This document shows positions 24,958-35,842 of a stretch of DNA of 64,000 nt, piece after piece. The notes beneath the pieces were generated by a model that had not been told where the DNA came from, ran no database searches, and saw nothing but the letters and a program-made list of their open reading frames with translations. Position 1 is the first letter of the stretch. The number at the start of each line of letters is the position of its first letter. The position numbers were made by a program, and so were the translations under genes. The stretch comes from Polytrichum commune. Taxonomy: Eukaryota; Streptophyta; Polytrichopsida; Polytrichales; Polytrichaceae. Where the stretch lies: NCBI GenBank assembly GCA_950295325.1, contig OX485803.1:52965554-53029553 (forward strand), read 5' to 3'.

Positions 24958-27914
24958 CTAATTCGAATGCCCATGTGCTCTCAGGGCTTGAAAGTACCTG
25001 TTGTTCATGTCCCAGTATCGAAGGATGTATCGAGTTTGATTGAACAGTTTATCTTCATCAATTTCGAAGTCTTGAAGTAGCCTCCCCACCACACTCACAT
25101 AGCAAATGCTGCACACAACACAGCACAATCCCCAAACAAGGTCTTCCAGCAGTGGAATATGGATATGCAATCCAATACAAATGTAGGTTTATCAATGTGC
25201 ACTCTTACAACCATTGTGAATCCTTCAAGTCGGCCTATCCGTGTATGCATTCCTAAAATCCTCACAATTCTCAATCCTCACAGTGGCTTCATAGGAAGTA
25301 AATTATTAGAAAGTGTTGGGTGTTTCATCAGATTGTCGAAACTTGATTCATGAGCACTACCTAGTACCCCTCTTTCATGCCAAAAAGATTTAGCAAAGGG
25401 AAAAAAAACAAGAGATCCACATCATGACAAAAGTGAAGCATTCCTGGACACATGGGTTAAGTGTAAACTTGTGGTTACAAAAGTGCAATGCAGCAACCTT
25501 CCTCTTGAAGAAGGTTGCTCTCTTATATGCACACAACCGCCTTCCATTTCTCAAACATCTAAGTGCTGCATTACTAACGTACTTGGGAGTCATTTTCCTT
25601 ACGGACAACAACAATCCACATGTCAGTTCAATGAAGTCTACCCGCAAATTGGCGCTTCCTGCCCGTGATTACATGAACCGACGAAGAAAAGGAGATTGTT
25701 TTTTATTCAATTATATTGCCCCCAATCGCAGAGAAAAAGAAAAAAGTAAAAGAATCTCACATTGAGACGCCCGAGCTGGAATATGTAGGTCTTATCTGTG
25801 CACTCTTACAACATCTGTAAATCCTTCAAGTCAGCCTATCCGTATCTGCATTCCTAGAATTCTCATAATCCTCACAATCCTCACAATCCTCACAGAAGCT
25901 TCGTCGAAATTAGTACATTATAATTTGTTGGGTGTTTCATCGTATTGTCTCAGATGAGCCAAGATCACTTGCATTTTCGTTCATTTTCGCATGTTCGATC
26001 GGATGCTGCACAGCGGATTTATGTAATTTTTGTACCTGATGTAGTATTTATTGTCGGAGTGCTGGCAGTGTTCCCGCCCTAGAAGCTCCACTTGCAAAAT
26101 CCCACCGATGCACAACACCGGCCGTGGAAGCTTGAAGCTTTGCAATGTGCTCTCCTGCCATGCCCAACCCATCAATCGAACAGTATGAACTCGAGTATGA
26201 TCCGATTTCCAACTGCGCGCAAATCAGATTCATGTATGTTTTGGCTGAATCAAAGGCATCAATTGGCGCAATATGCTCATTACATCAAACGCTCCCTATG
26301 GAAATGAGTGTAGGTACCTGCTTCATCTGAAATTTGGGGGAAGTATATGTCCAGACATACTCGGATAACCCGGAGGACCCATTGGTGCCGTAATTAGGTG
26401 AGTGCTTGTAAGCGTGGCCCAGGCGGAACCGCACCTCGCTTGCCGAATAGATTGGGCTTCCCTTTTGGAAGATTGCTGAATCATAAACAAGATAAATTTG
26501 TTGCTTGCATCACGCGTTTTCGGAACCGTTGAGAATCCTTACATATTGACCAAAGGATTTACTCTAAAATGACCGGTTCTTGACCATCAACTTGGGAATC
26601 AATCATGAGTATGAAATGGAAGCCTCTGCTTTCTCACATTTGAACCAAAGGTAACAGAGAACGAAAGTGGTGAAGAGCAATCAGAAGCAGATCCAAGAGC
26701 GCTGACCTGGAGCATATTGTGTCGCTACGGGACGAGAATCGACGACTATTTAATCGAAAACAAGAACGTGCTCAAGAAAATGAAGGAACGCTCATCGCAG
26801 TCCTCGCAAGGGTTTGGAGGAATAGATTTGCTCTCAGACAATAGCGGGAGGAGGTATGTTCGGTAGAATGCAGTAAATTGAAAGAAATAAGTAGAAACGG
26901 GTTCCAAGTTCACTACTATGTTCAATTCATGGCGGAGAGGATATACACCGCCAAACGGCCGGATGTGCACTTCAGGAACAAGAACATGTTCAAGAAAATG
27001 AAAAAATGCGCATCAAAGTCCTCGTAAGGGTTTAGAGGAATCGATTCTCTCTCATTCAACTGCCGGAGGAGTTATGATTTATGTAATTCAAGAAATTGAT
27101 AGAAATAAGTAGCAACCGATTCTAAGTTCACTCCTATGTATGATTCGTGGCGGAGAGGAGATTCACCTTCAAATGGCCGGATTTGCACTTCATGAACAGA
27201 GACGTGTTCAAGAAAATGAAGAAATGCGCATTACATTCCTCGCAAGGGTTTGACGGAATTGATCCTCTCTCATTCACTTGCCGGAGAAGTTGTGTTTGAT
27301 AGAATTCGGGACATTGTTAGAGATAAGCAGAACTAGATTCTAAGTTCACTCCTATGTTTGATACACTGTGCTGGCGGAGAGGAGATTCACCTTTAAACGG
27401 CCGGATTTGATTTGGAGAGTTTGAGAAATTGATAGAAATATGTAGAAATCGATTCCGAGTTCACTACAATGTTTGATTCAAGACGGAGTGGAGATTTACC
27501 TTCAAACGGACGGATTTGCACTTCATGAACAGAGCAGAGAGGAGACGAGAGGCGGTACACCAAGCTCTCCGGGACGTCGGGCTCTTCTTGTCCGGTGCTG
27601 GACCAGTAAGAGAAACCGTCGTCGTCCAGTTTCCGTGTGCCCGGGTGCAGAGTCTCGCCAATGGATTCGTCCGAGTTGTCAGTACTGGATGCGGCGACCG
27701 CTTCCTTGATGCAATTGACGTTCAACGGCGGACCTCGAAGCTCGTTGTAGAGATGATGATAAACTTGTGACTCTCGTGGTGCAAACCCTCGCAGCGAGCC
27801 ATAGCCGCCGTCCGCAACTAACTCCTCCACATCTTCAAACCTTTCCACTTCAGGGAAGTTGTGGATGCACAAATCTCTCCATGTCGGCCGATCGTCTACT
27901 GGCTCTGTCGCCAT
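24958..27914 (-). CDS. At4g00755-like (F-box family) protein lacking a visible F-box, four exons
   Basis: Exons on the minus strand: 27500-27914, 26318-26475, 26036-26154, 24958-25108; 843 nt, 280 aa. The body matches, from memory, the plant family typified by Arabidopsis F-box protein At4g00755: SYWSSTGQ, VPESLVYRL, VHEVQIRPFE|AIFQKGSPIYSA, VRFRLGHAY, YVWTYTSPKFQMKQ, then LQSFKLPRPVLCIGGILQVE. Such proteins would be SCF ubiquitin-ligase substrate adaptors through an N-terminal F-box. Here the open frame starts MATEPVDDRPTWRDLC; TWRDLC matches what normally follows the F-box, and an in-frame TAG lies just upstream of the ATG. No F-box-like exon was recognised further upstream. Junctions 1 and 2 restore family motifs with matching phase. 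Exon 4 is less certain: it could splice out again at a donor-like AACAACAG/GTACTT near 24982-24983 instead of reading to TAG. Confidence 0.8.
25181..25950. repeat. Direct repeats ~600 bp apart in intron 3 of the At4g00755-like gene
   Basis: About 25195-25345 and 25797-25950 match: both read GTGCACTCTTACAAC, AATCCTTCAAGTC, GCCTATCCGT, GCATTCCTA, then a TCCTCACAAT run and GTTGGGTGTTTCATC. The second copy has an expanded TCCTCACAA microsatellite. The 440 bp between them has no recognisable domain. Could be long terminal repeats of a tiny element or a simple segmental duplication. Confidence 0.7.
26700..27530. repeat. Tandem copies of the exon-1/intron-1 boundary (decoy donors)
   Basis: The sequence around the real exon-1 donor (27499-27500) is repeated at about 27396, 27171 and 26953, each containing GGCGGAGAGGA...AAACGGCCGGAT on the plus strand. 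Read on the minus strand these reproduce the VHEVQIRPFEG end of exon 1; the 27171 and 27396 copies keep GAAGGTGAATC- or AAAGGTGAATC-like donor sequence. Spacing is about 220 bp, then ~110 bp. Confidence 0.8.
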
Positions 27915-30900
27915 AGCCAATTCCCCACAAAACTACTACAACAATAAACTCTACTTGTCACTACTTCCTACTGAATGCGCCTGGATCAGACTGGAGCCAT
28001 GCATTTGTAATGACTCCTCTTTGCATATCCTCCTGTGATTGTAGGGAGGAAGAAACCACAACCAGCTTGACGTACTCGATTGGAGAGCAATTGAGCAGCT
28101 GAAAAGCAAATTCGAGCACGGCACAGATTACTTATAAGGCCGCCGGTTCTTGATATTGGATTCAGCAACCTGATTGCATCTTCTTCACATCACGGTTCTA
28201 ATTCCGACAGGAAGCCACTTCTTGAGTTAGAACAACTGCAGAAGAATAAGGAGGAGGAAATCTGTCTGAGGGTGTGGGATTCGAGGAGAATTCGCTATAT
28301 TCGGGTAAAATAAAGGATTGTTACCGAAACAGGAGGACAAAAACTATATGGATGAACAAACCAGAACGAGCTTAAGGCAGTCAATAATTGAGAAGGAGCA
28401 ATTGAGTAGCTGAAAGGCGAATTCCAGCACGGCACAGATTACTATAGGGCCACCGGTTCTTGAAATTGGATTCAGCGACTTGAATGCATCTTTTTCACAT
28501 CTTCTGCCACTCTCTTCTCACGGTTCTAATCCGACAGGAAGTCTGAAGATATCAAGAAGTCTTACGACCTGAAGCATGAACAATTGCCAGAGTCAGGGGA
28601 AGGAAGTCTGATGGTCCAGGAATCAAGGGGAATCCTTATATTCGGGTGAATTAAAGGGATTGTAACCGAGACGGGCAGAAAGAAACCGTATGGACGAAGA
28701 AACCACAAAGAGCTTGAGGCACTCAATTGAGGAGCAATTGAGCAGCTGAAAGCGGAATTCAAGCACGGCACAGATTACAGCTAGCGCCAACGGTTCTTGA
28801 AAATGGATCCACCAACCTGAATGCATCCATTCGCATCTTCTACTTCTCACTTCTCACGGTTCTTCCGACAGGAAACCAATTCCTGACGCTTGGCAGATTC
28901 AAAAAAGCGGAAGACTAAGGGAAAGGAATGTCTGATGGTCCAGGAATAGAGGAGAGTTCTTTATATTGCTACTGAGATTGGTTCTTGCTTCACAACAATT
29001 TAAACGACGGAGTTCCTCCAACATCTCGACATGAACACGGCAATGGCGTAGTTGTTCATCAACTTAAGCAATGATTGCTTTCATGTAGAGATCGTGGTGA
29101 TCAAGTGCAACATGCGTGCAGAAAAGACACGATTTTGTCTCAGGAGCATTTGCATGCTCAGGTGCTTTCCATCATCATCACTGCACTAATAAGCTGACTG
29201 ATGAATTGGTTGCCGTGAGGTAAGCCACCACCTGACTTGTGCATGTTGTACTAATTTTATTTATAGAAAAAATAGAATTAACAACTAACAATATTTCTGG
29301 AAGTACTGTGACCTATCTGTACGTCTGAAATTCAAAATGCATGAAATGCAGAAAATTCTTGATGAGGCTCTGTGATCCGAACCTACGTCTCTACCTGACC
29401 ACCAGGCAGCACACTCTAAGACCTTGAGATCGAAGCTGTTAAATGAAACTCTTGGATACATTTCTCTTATACTCTTCATGACCAGTAAGCCCCTTGCTCC
29501 ATGGAGATTTTTGCACTAATTTGTCTACGTGCTGTGGAGGTTTGTCTTCATATAGTATTAGGCTGCGAGGGTGATTACGCTCACCCTCGGTGGTGTGCTA
29601 TCACCAGCTATGATAGAGAGGAACGTAGACTTGAAGTAGAGTTGTTGAGTGGCCAGCTTGAAACATGCGGCATTGCGACTTTTGTGAAAACTTGAGGCCT
29701 GCAATATCATCATATTGTGAGCTTGACTCTTTCCGATGCGCCTAGTCGTGCGTGAAGACTGAGTCATGATTGAAAAGCTTGAAAGGCTGTGGAGTAGAGT
29801 GGACCTAACCCTAAACATTGGTCAATACCTCTTTGATTCCTGGTCACTTTTGAGCTGAACCCATCGAAAGCCAATTAGTAGGTTGCAAATGCATCAGTTA
29901 CAGTGGGAGGGGGCTGGGAAACTGAGTCAAATAAGAGGCTTCATGAAAATCTACAAGAAGATGAACAGGAGGACCCACACAGCTTGGAACCTGCACAAAG
30001 AATTGAAGTTTACAATTCCTTTTTCCTTTCTTTGTTGGTGATCTTGCTCTTCAGTTTGTCATCATTTGTCGGTGCAAATCATCAACACCCGAAAGAGGAC
30101 CTGAAACTGACCCTAGACTGACCCTTCAAAAGACGGTGGCCAGTCGTACATCGAAGTCAATGCAATACTATACAAAAGGCAGACATCAAATGAAGATGTA
30201 CCTATAAACATGTACGAAGCTTGAAAACTATTAATATGTAAGCCATGATTTCCAAGTGTGAAGAATCAAGCATTTCCAGCGTTGAAACTTATTTCCTGCC
30301 TTTCCCTAGCCTGCCATGCAAGAGTAGTCAGAATATCATGCAAGTACAGGAGCCAAAACCTTCCAGTTGTTGTGATTCAAGATGAACTTATGTCCAATTG
30401 AGAAATACTGAACATTTGATTGTACAGTACAACCAAAGACAGAACAAAATCATCAAGTCACAGCAAGCAAACCAACAGGAATCAGGATGCCTGGACACTG
30501 CATTTAATAGGAAACACCACAACTGATTCCTGCTGCAGCCTTTACTTATAAATGTACAGATGACAGTATTGACACTAAGCCCGCTGGGGTTTATGGGAGT
30601 GACAAGTAGGTGATGATTTGCACAAGCTGACTGCTGCATACACTGCAGGTGCACCCAATAACCAACAAATTTTGTTCTTCAACGTTGGACCTGCTGCGGC
30701 TTCTTCTTCTTGTTCCTAGTAACCTAACCTGTCTAAAATGAAGCTCTTGCTAGAATATCAGAACCAGTTTAAGGGTCACACGATGATTCCGGTACGCCCA
30801 TTGTTGCGAAGGGAATGACAATACTTGAGGGATCAAGCATGCTGGACACTATTATCTACCAGTGTGACCCACTATTGACAAGTATGTTCTGTTCTCGGCT

Positions 30901-31283
30901 TGCGGTTCGTATAGTTTGTCTGACCTAAAAACATGTTAGAATATGAGGACCAGTATAAGGGTCGTGGTGCAACTCTAGTAGGCTTTACCCTGGAAGCTAG
31001 ATATGTTACAAAACCTTGATCCTGACTGATCAATCAAGTGGACAGATCTGTACTCTTAAATGTTAGTAAGCGACCCTGACTACTGCTTTTGCCTCAGAAT
31101 GTTGAGACACTAAGAGGTTAGCCACAGCTACCCTCATTTAAAAGAATGGATTACTCCTCGCTCACTGCTCCACCTGCAGCCTCTTGTTAGAAGTGAGCAA
31201 ACCACCAATCTCTGGTTGAAGCTTAGTCTTGGCAGAAACTGCACGCACCCTGTCGAATTGCTGGAGTATCAATTCTTCTATGT
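27915..31283. other. Intergenic region between At4g00755-like and U-box genes
   Basis: Holds the repeat triplet at 28050-28990 and probably the promoter of the At4g00755-like gene. The right part (about 30200-31283) should contain the 3' UTR of the U-box gene, including two diverged copies of a TAGAATATSAGRACCAGT word near 30752 and 30940. An open frame at 29903-30121 (plus) has one hydrophobic segment but no recognisable family. Confidence 0.55.
28050..28990. repeat. Three degenerate tandem repeats (311 and 336 bp period)
   Basis: Units are anchored by GAGCAATTGAGYAGCTGAAA at about 28085, 28396 and 28732, each followed by AGCACGGCACAGATTAC, a CGGTTCTTGA stretch, TGCATC, and CACGGTTCT/CCGACAGGAA. 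The segment preceding each anchor (TATATTCGGGTRAA, TGGAYGAA) is also repeated for units 2 and 3. They lie upstream of the At4g00755-like start codon. No continuous frame is kept in all three. Confidence 0.85.
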
Positions 31284-34200
31284 CTACCCTCCTACCGAAT
31301 CTATGGTACTGTAGGTTGAAGAGCTCTTGGGCATGATACCCAGGTGGGACAAAGCTTTGGCAGCAGCCTTCTTGGCTTCTAAGGTGCCTCCGGTCATTGT
31401 TTCACAGAGTCTGTTTTTGGCCACAATTGAGTACTTTTCATCTTGGTACTTCTTCATGCTCAGAATCTGCTCCAACATGCACACACCCTTCTCTGTTGAA
31501 CTTGGGTTTCGGCCAACCAGTAATACAGCTGCTCCCATTATGTTATGCTTCATAAGGAAGTCGACTGCCCTCTCCTTGCACTCCCTGATGTTCACAAGTG
31601 TCAAGAGGGCATCAATTGCACTCTCTGCACTTCTGTGGCTGCCTTCTTTCATAAGTTTCACCAGGTTGGGGACTGCACCCGCATCTACAATGCATAATGT
31701 GCCCTTCTGGCTACATCGGCCCGCATGCACTTTACAAGACCTGTACCTGCAAGTTCAATGGCCTAAGTCAATGTCCAGCAATGTTACAGCATTATGTCAA
31801 AAGAAAGTCGAAGTCAAATGGATGCACTATTCTGCTGCAAATAGTTGAGCACAAGCCTCTGAGCCAGACCACCTAAATCTACTGATTACCTCACAGGAAC
31901 ACTAAACAAGCAATCTGAGGTGCTGAATAAGGTCATGCTAGTATCCAGTTGACTATGAGGCACACAACCAAAGACATGTGTGAAGAATGATAAATATTTT
32001 TAGTAAAAACCAGTAATCACTCCTGGCATCATCTTGATACAAGTGATAGAAATTTCGTTGACTGATTCATCAAGCATCATTCAGATAAATTTGATCAAAA
32101 GAATGATTTTTTTGCTTTCCTAGCATCTTCAACTGAGGGAGTGGCGGAAGACGAACATACCTTTGCATTCCAATATTTGCGAGGAGTCTCTTTGACACAG
32201 ATTGCTGCACAATAAGCTGAGGTGTACTTCTAGAGAGAATTCCTAGTGTGATTGCGGCAAAATGCGCAGTTTTATCATTCTTTGAATTAACTAAGTTAAC
32301 AAGGAAAGGCATCATGCCTAGCCTTGAGAGCATAAGCTGAATGTTAGTATCTACAGGTGTCATGTCAACTAATTTGGATATAGTCTCAGCAGCACACTCC
32401 TGTATTCTGTCATTCCCCAATCCTGATCCTGGCTCTAAGCATTTAACTAATGTGGAGAGAAGGTTGCCATCCTGCACCATAAGGGCTTTTGTATCTGGCA
32501 ACTCAGCAATTCCAGCCATAATTCTCAATATTGACTGCTTCTCCTCTATCCTAGTTGGTTTTTCCAGAAGATTTGTTAAGAACTTCAAGAGTTCACTGGA
32601 CGCAACCACACAGTCCCGGCAGGCAGTGTCTTCAACCAGGTAGCACAGAGTGCTCAGGATGCTAGCCCTGCATGCTGACGCAGTGTCTTGCCTTTGAAGA
32701 AAGGTTAGGAGGTAAGGCACATTTGGTGAATTTCTCATGGCTGATCGGATTGCCCTACTCTCTTTCGCAATACAAACAAGAGTCTTCATTGCAAGCTCTT
32801 GAACTACTGGATCTTCACACTTCACCATGGCAAAGAGCCGAGTAGTGGCATGGTCCTCATGGTCAATTGCTAAGGCTCCTTCACGATCCGCTGCTAAGTT
32901 GGCCAGGGTACCTAAGGCCTCCACTCTGCACAAAAACATCCAAATTCAGATTTCAAGGACCACTTCTTAGCTCTGATATCCTTAGATGAACTCCGTCATG
33001 TACTGGGTGTTGTTTTCGAGATGAACAATCAAGACCCCATTCAAAAAACACTGGCAGTATGGTTGTTGCAAGCTGCAAATAGATCGCATGGAAACGGCCC
33101 ATTAGCTATCATAAAACAGCTACCAGCAGTACTTATGTAATGCAGATACTTTGTAATTCATGACCACAACAGCTTGGAAGTTGTTTAAAGAGATGATTTC
33201 TGGTCCCCTGCATATCAGAAATTTAGTTCCAAGTACATTCTTTGCAAGTGGACGCTAACCTAGAGTGATTAGAGAGTATAGTTTACCCAGCAAGACTGGT
33301 CCATCCAGGTCCAAGCACTACTAATCAGGACAAGCTTAAGAATCTGGAAGTCACCTTGACAACACCTACATGGAATGATGACAGGATTCAAGAACCCATC
33401 AAATCATTTGTCTTGCAAAAAACAGAGAAGAAAGTGGACATTGTTGCAGGAATTTGTATGTAATGATCCTAAGAACTCAAGTTGTGGTATCTGCGATAAT
33501 GTCACGGTGTACGTACGACAAAAATTACCTGACTTTCCGAACATCAAATGCCAGTGAGTTCACAAGAATGGGAATCGCCCCCACATTTGCAACAACCCCC
33601 CTGTTCTTCTCATGTTCAGTGAGATGCCTAAGTGCTTTCAATGCAGCAACTTGAGCATGCATATCCTGAATGAGCATCAGGTCTAGCAGGGGAGGGATAG
33701 CTCCAGCATTCACCAACTTGAAGCTGTTGGGTTCAGTTAATTTCAGGTCGATCACCGCCCTAGACATCAGCACTCTGATTTCTGTCTCATACCCTGCAAG
33801 CCAAAGGCAGCTCCAGCACATTCAGATTCTAAAATTACATTCAGCAACTGCATTGGATGTGAGTCTCAATCGAGACAGTTTTGAAAAATATGGTTTTGTG
33901 GAAAGGAGGTTCAATACATCCCTTACCTTTTTTTCCCTGCCTATTTTCATCACACACAGCGAAGGTGGGAATGGAAGTGATGTACCTGAAGACATGTGAG
34001 CGACTAATGGCTTGAAGACTGATGCCTTTGCAAGGTCAAGCACCACGTCCGGGTTCTTCTCGCAGAGGTTGTCCAGCAGCTTCTCTGCCATATCCTTTTG
34101 GTCAAGTGTGCATTGGCTGAATGCACTAGCAATAGGGAAGATTGAGCCCTTCACATCAAGGATTGCCTTCTTCCCTGGGTCCACCTGTGATAGCTCCCAA

Positions 34201-35842
34201 AGCAGTTGCATCACTCCGAATGTCTGGGTGGGGGTTTTTGTCAGAAGACGCACGAGCAGTGGGACGACTCCCGCTGCAACCAAGCGAACCTTCATGGCCA
34301 CGACAACATCCCAGATTAGCGATTTGCGAAGTCCGCAAAAAATTTATATAATTGCTACTCGTCAGGAAAGCTGATCCTGGAAGAAAGGACTGTTTGAATC
34401 ACCGGAGTCATAGCATGCCGGAGACTTAGCATGCCGACACTTTTCTTAACACCTATGATACTGTAGAGTCGACCTTAACCCTCGAGTAAAACCCTTCTGC
34501 GTCAATTGAAGAACTTTGTACTGGCATTGATCGAACATCCAATTTCATATTTCAATCGATTCACATTAATCGATGCACATGGGTTTACATTGAACGACGA
34601 ACTTTGTACTGGCATGTTTGAAAATATGCAAACCTTGAGATCGTCCTTTCCCGCCGAAACTTGAGAAAGGATCCGCAGAGCTCTGTCACGGATTGCTTGC
34701 GGGGCAGGTTTCAGCACTTTGACAAGAGCTTCGAGTCCATGGAGTTTCACAAAGTAGTGCTTGTACTGAGCATTGGCATCGATATGCTTCTTGATTTCAG
34801 CAATAGGGACATCAAAATCCTCTTGGCTTAATTCATCAGCTCCTCGGAGGAGAGTTTGAACTGCTTCTTCCAGTTTCTCCTTTGCTAATCTATCGAAATA
34901 TTCTTCGATTGCCTGCCGCAGAGTGCGATTCTCCAGTATCTCCAACGACTCGAGTTCCTTGCCAGTGTCCGGACAGGTTGAATGGCCCCTTTGAAACCAT
35001 TCAAGAATCGCCGCCTTCTCATACGTGTACCCTACCTCCACTACCATCACTGGATCCTGCATAATTTGTCCCGTTATAGGACAAAAGAATGCAGATGGAA
35101 TTGATCCAGCAGATCCTGGTTGATGAAACGACGACTCCTCCGCCGCAAGTTTGCGCACATCTCCTGGGACAACAGCCGGCTCAAAAAGATCACACAAGTT
35201 GCGTAGGTCCTGTACTTCGTCCAACCTCCTCTCAGCCTCCGCCCTATCAAGAGCTTCTTGCAGCTCCGTTTTCAACACTCCTGCGGCTGATAGAGGAACC
35301 TGAAGGTGACTTGCAATTTCGCGGAGAAGTGTAGTAGCATGTGCTTCGTCGACAATTTTGCAGTCCAATCCAGCGGCTATGGCTTCGGAGAGAGTTTCGT
35401 GTCCCGGCTCCCTTCGAAACAATGCCCCGTCTAAATTATTTCGGACATCGTTAACAATAATTATAAAGTCGTCGGAGACCCCCGGTGAGAAGAGTAGGAG
35501 TGAGGCTTTCAACTCCGCGATTATCTTCCTGATCCGTTCCACAAGCTCGTTGCAATGGTACAGAAGGTAGATGCGGCTTCCGGTGACGCATCTTTCTGTG
35601 AAACTAATGGCGGATTCTAACACTCCCGCGATGCGGGTGAGAGCTGGCCGTTGCAAAGCCAGAATATCTGAATCCTGATGTTGCATTAAGCATTCCATCA
35701 GCGGCTGCAGTTCGGCCACAAAATATGCTAACATTAAGAATTCCGCTTTATCAATAACCGCGTCTTTCACCAGCTTCTTTATCTCGTCTATGTGCTCCAG
35801 AATTTTCTTCACCAGAATTCCGGGCTCCACCTCCATCGCCAT
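31284..35842 (-). CDS. U-box/ARM-repeat E3 ubiquitin ligase, PUB43/44-like, five exons
   Basis: Exons on the minus strand: 34634-35842, 33986-34289, 33529-33793, 32161-32925, 31284-31746; 3006 nt, 1001 aa, ending TAG. The N-terminal ~230 residues are the helical domain typical of plant U-box proteins. The U-box spans about 248-316 (PSAFFCPITGQIMQDPV, YEKAAILEWF, CPDTGKEL), the E2-docking module. The remaining ~680 residues form armadillo-like repeats (AGVVPLLVRLL, VNAGAIPPLLDLM, VGAIPILVNSL, DAGAVPNLVKLM). Architecture and length resemble the PUB43/44/SAUL1 group, which act at the membrane in defence and senescence, but orthology is inferred only. Intron lengths are 344, 192, 603 and 414 bp; phases agree. 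Acceptor 1 (ATGAAG at 34290-34295) is pyrimidine-poor, but every alternative gives a stop. ATG at 35836 is an equally possible start. Confidence 0.94.

Noticed and set aside
25195-25950. Direct repeats considered as LTRs of a retrotransposon
   Set aside because: Repeats are ~150 bp, lack TG...CA ends, and the interior has no primer-binding site or polypurine tract that I can identify.
26746-26970. Open frame resembling the end of exon 1 of the At4g00755-like gene (HIRPFGGVYPLR)
   Set aside because: It is a tandem copy of the exon-intron border within intron 1, not an independent exon; it continues into intronic sequence.
29903-30121. Small frame with one hydrophobic segment
   Set aside because: A single hydrophobic stretch in 72 codons is weak evidence and no family is recognisable.
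34882-35570. Open frames antisense to the U-box gene exon 1
   Set aside because: Overlap a clearly coding exon in the other strand; compositional shadows.
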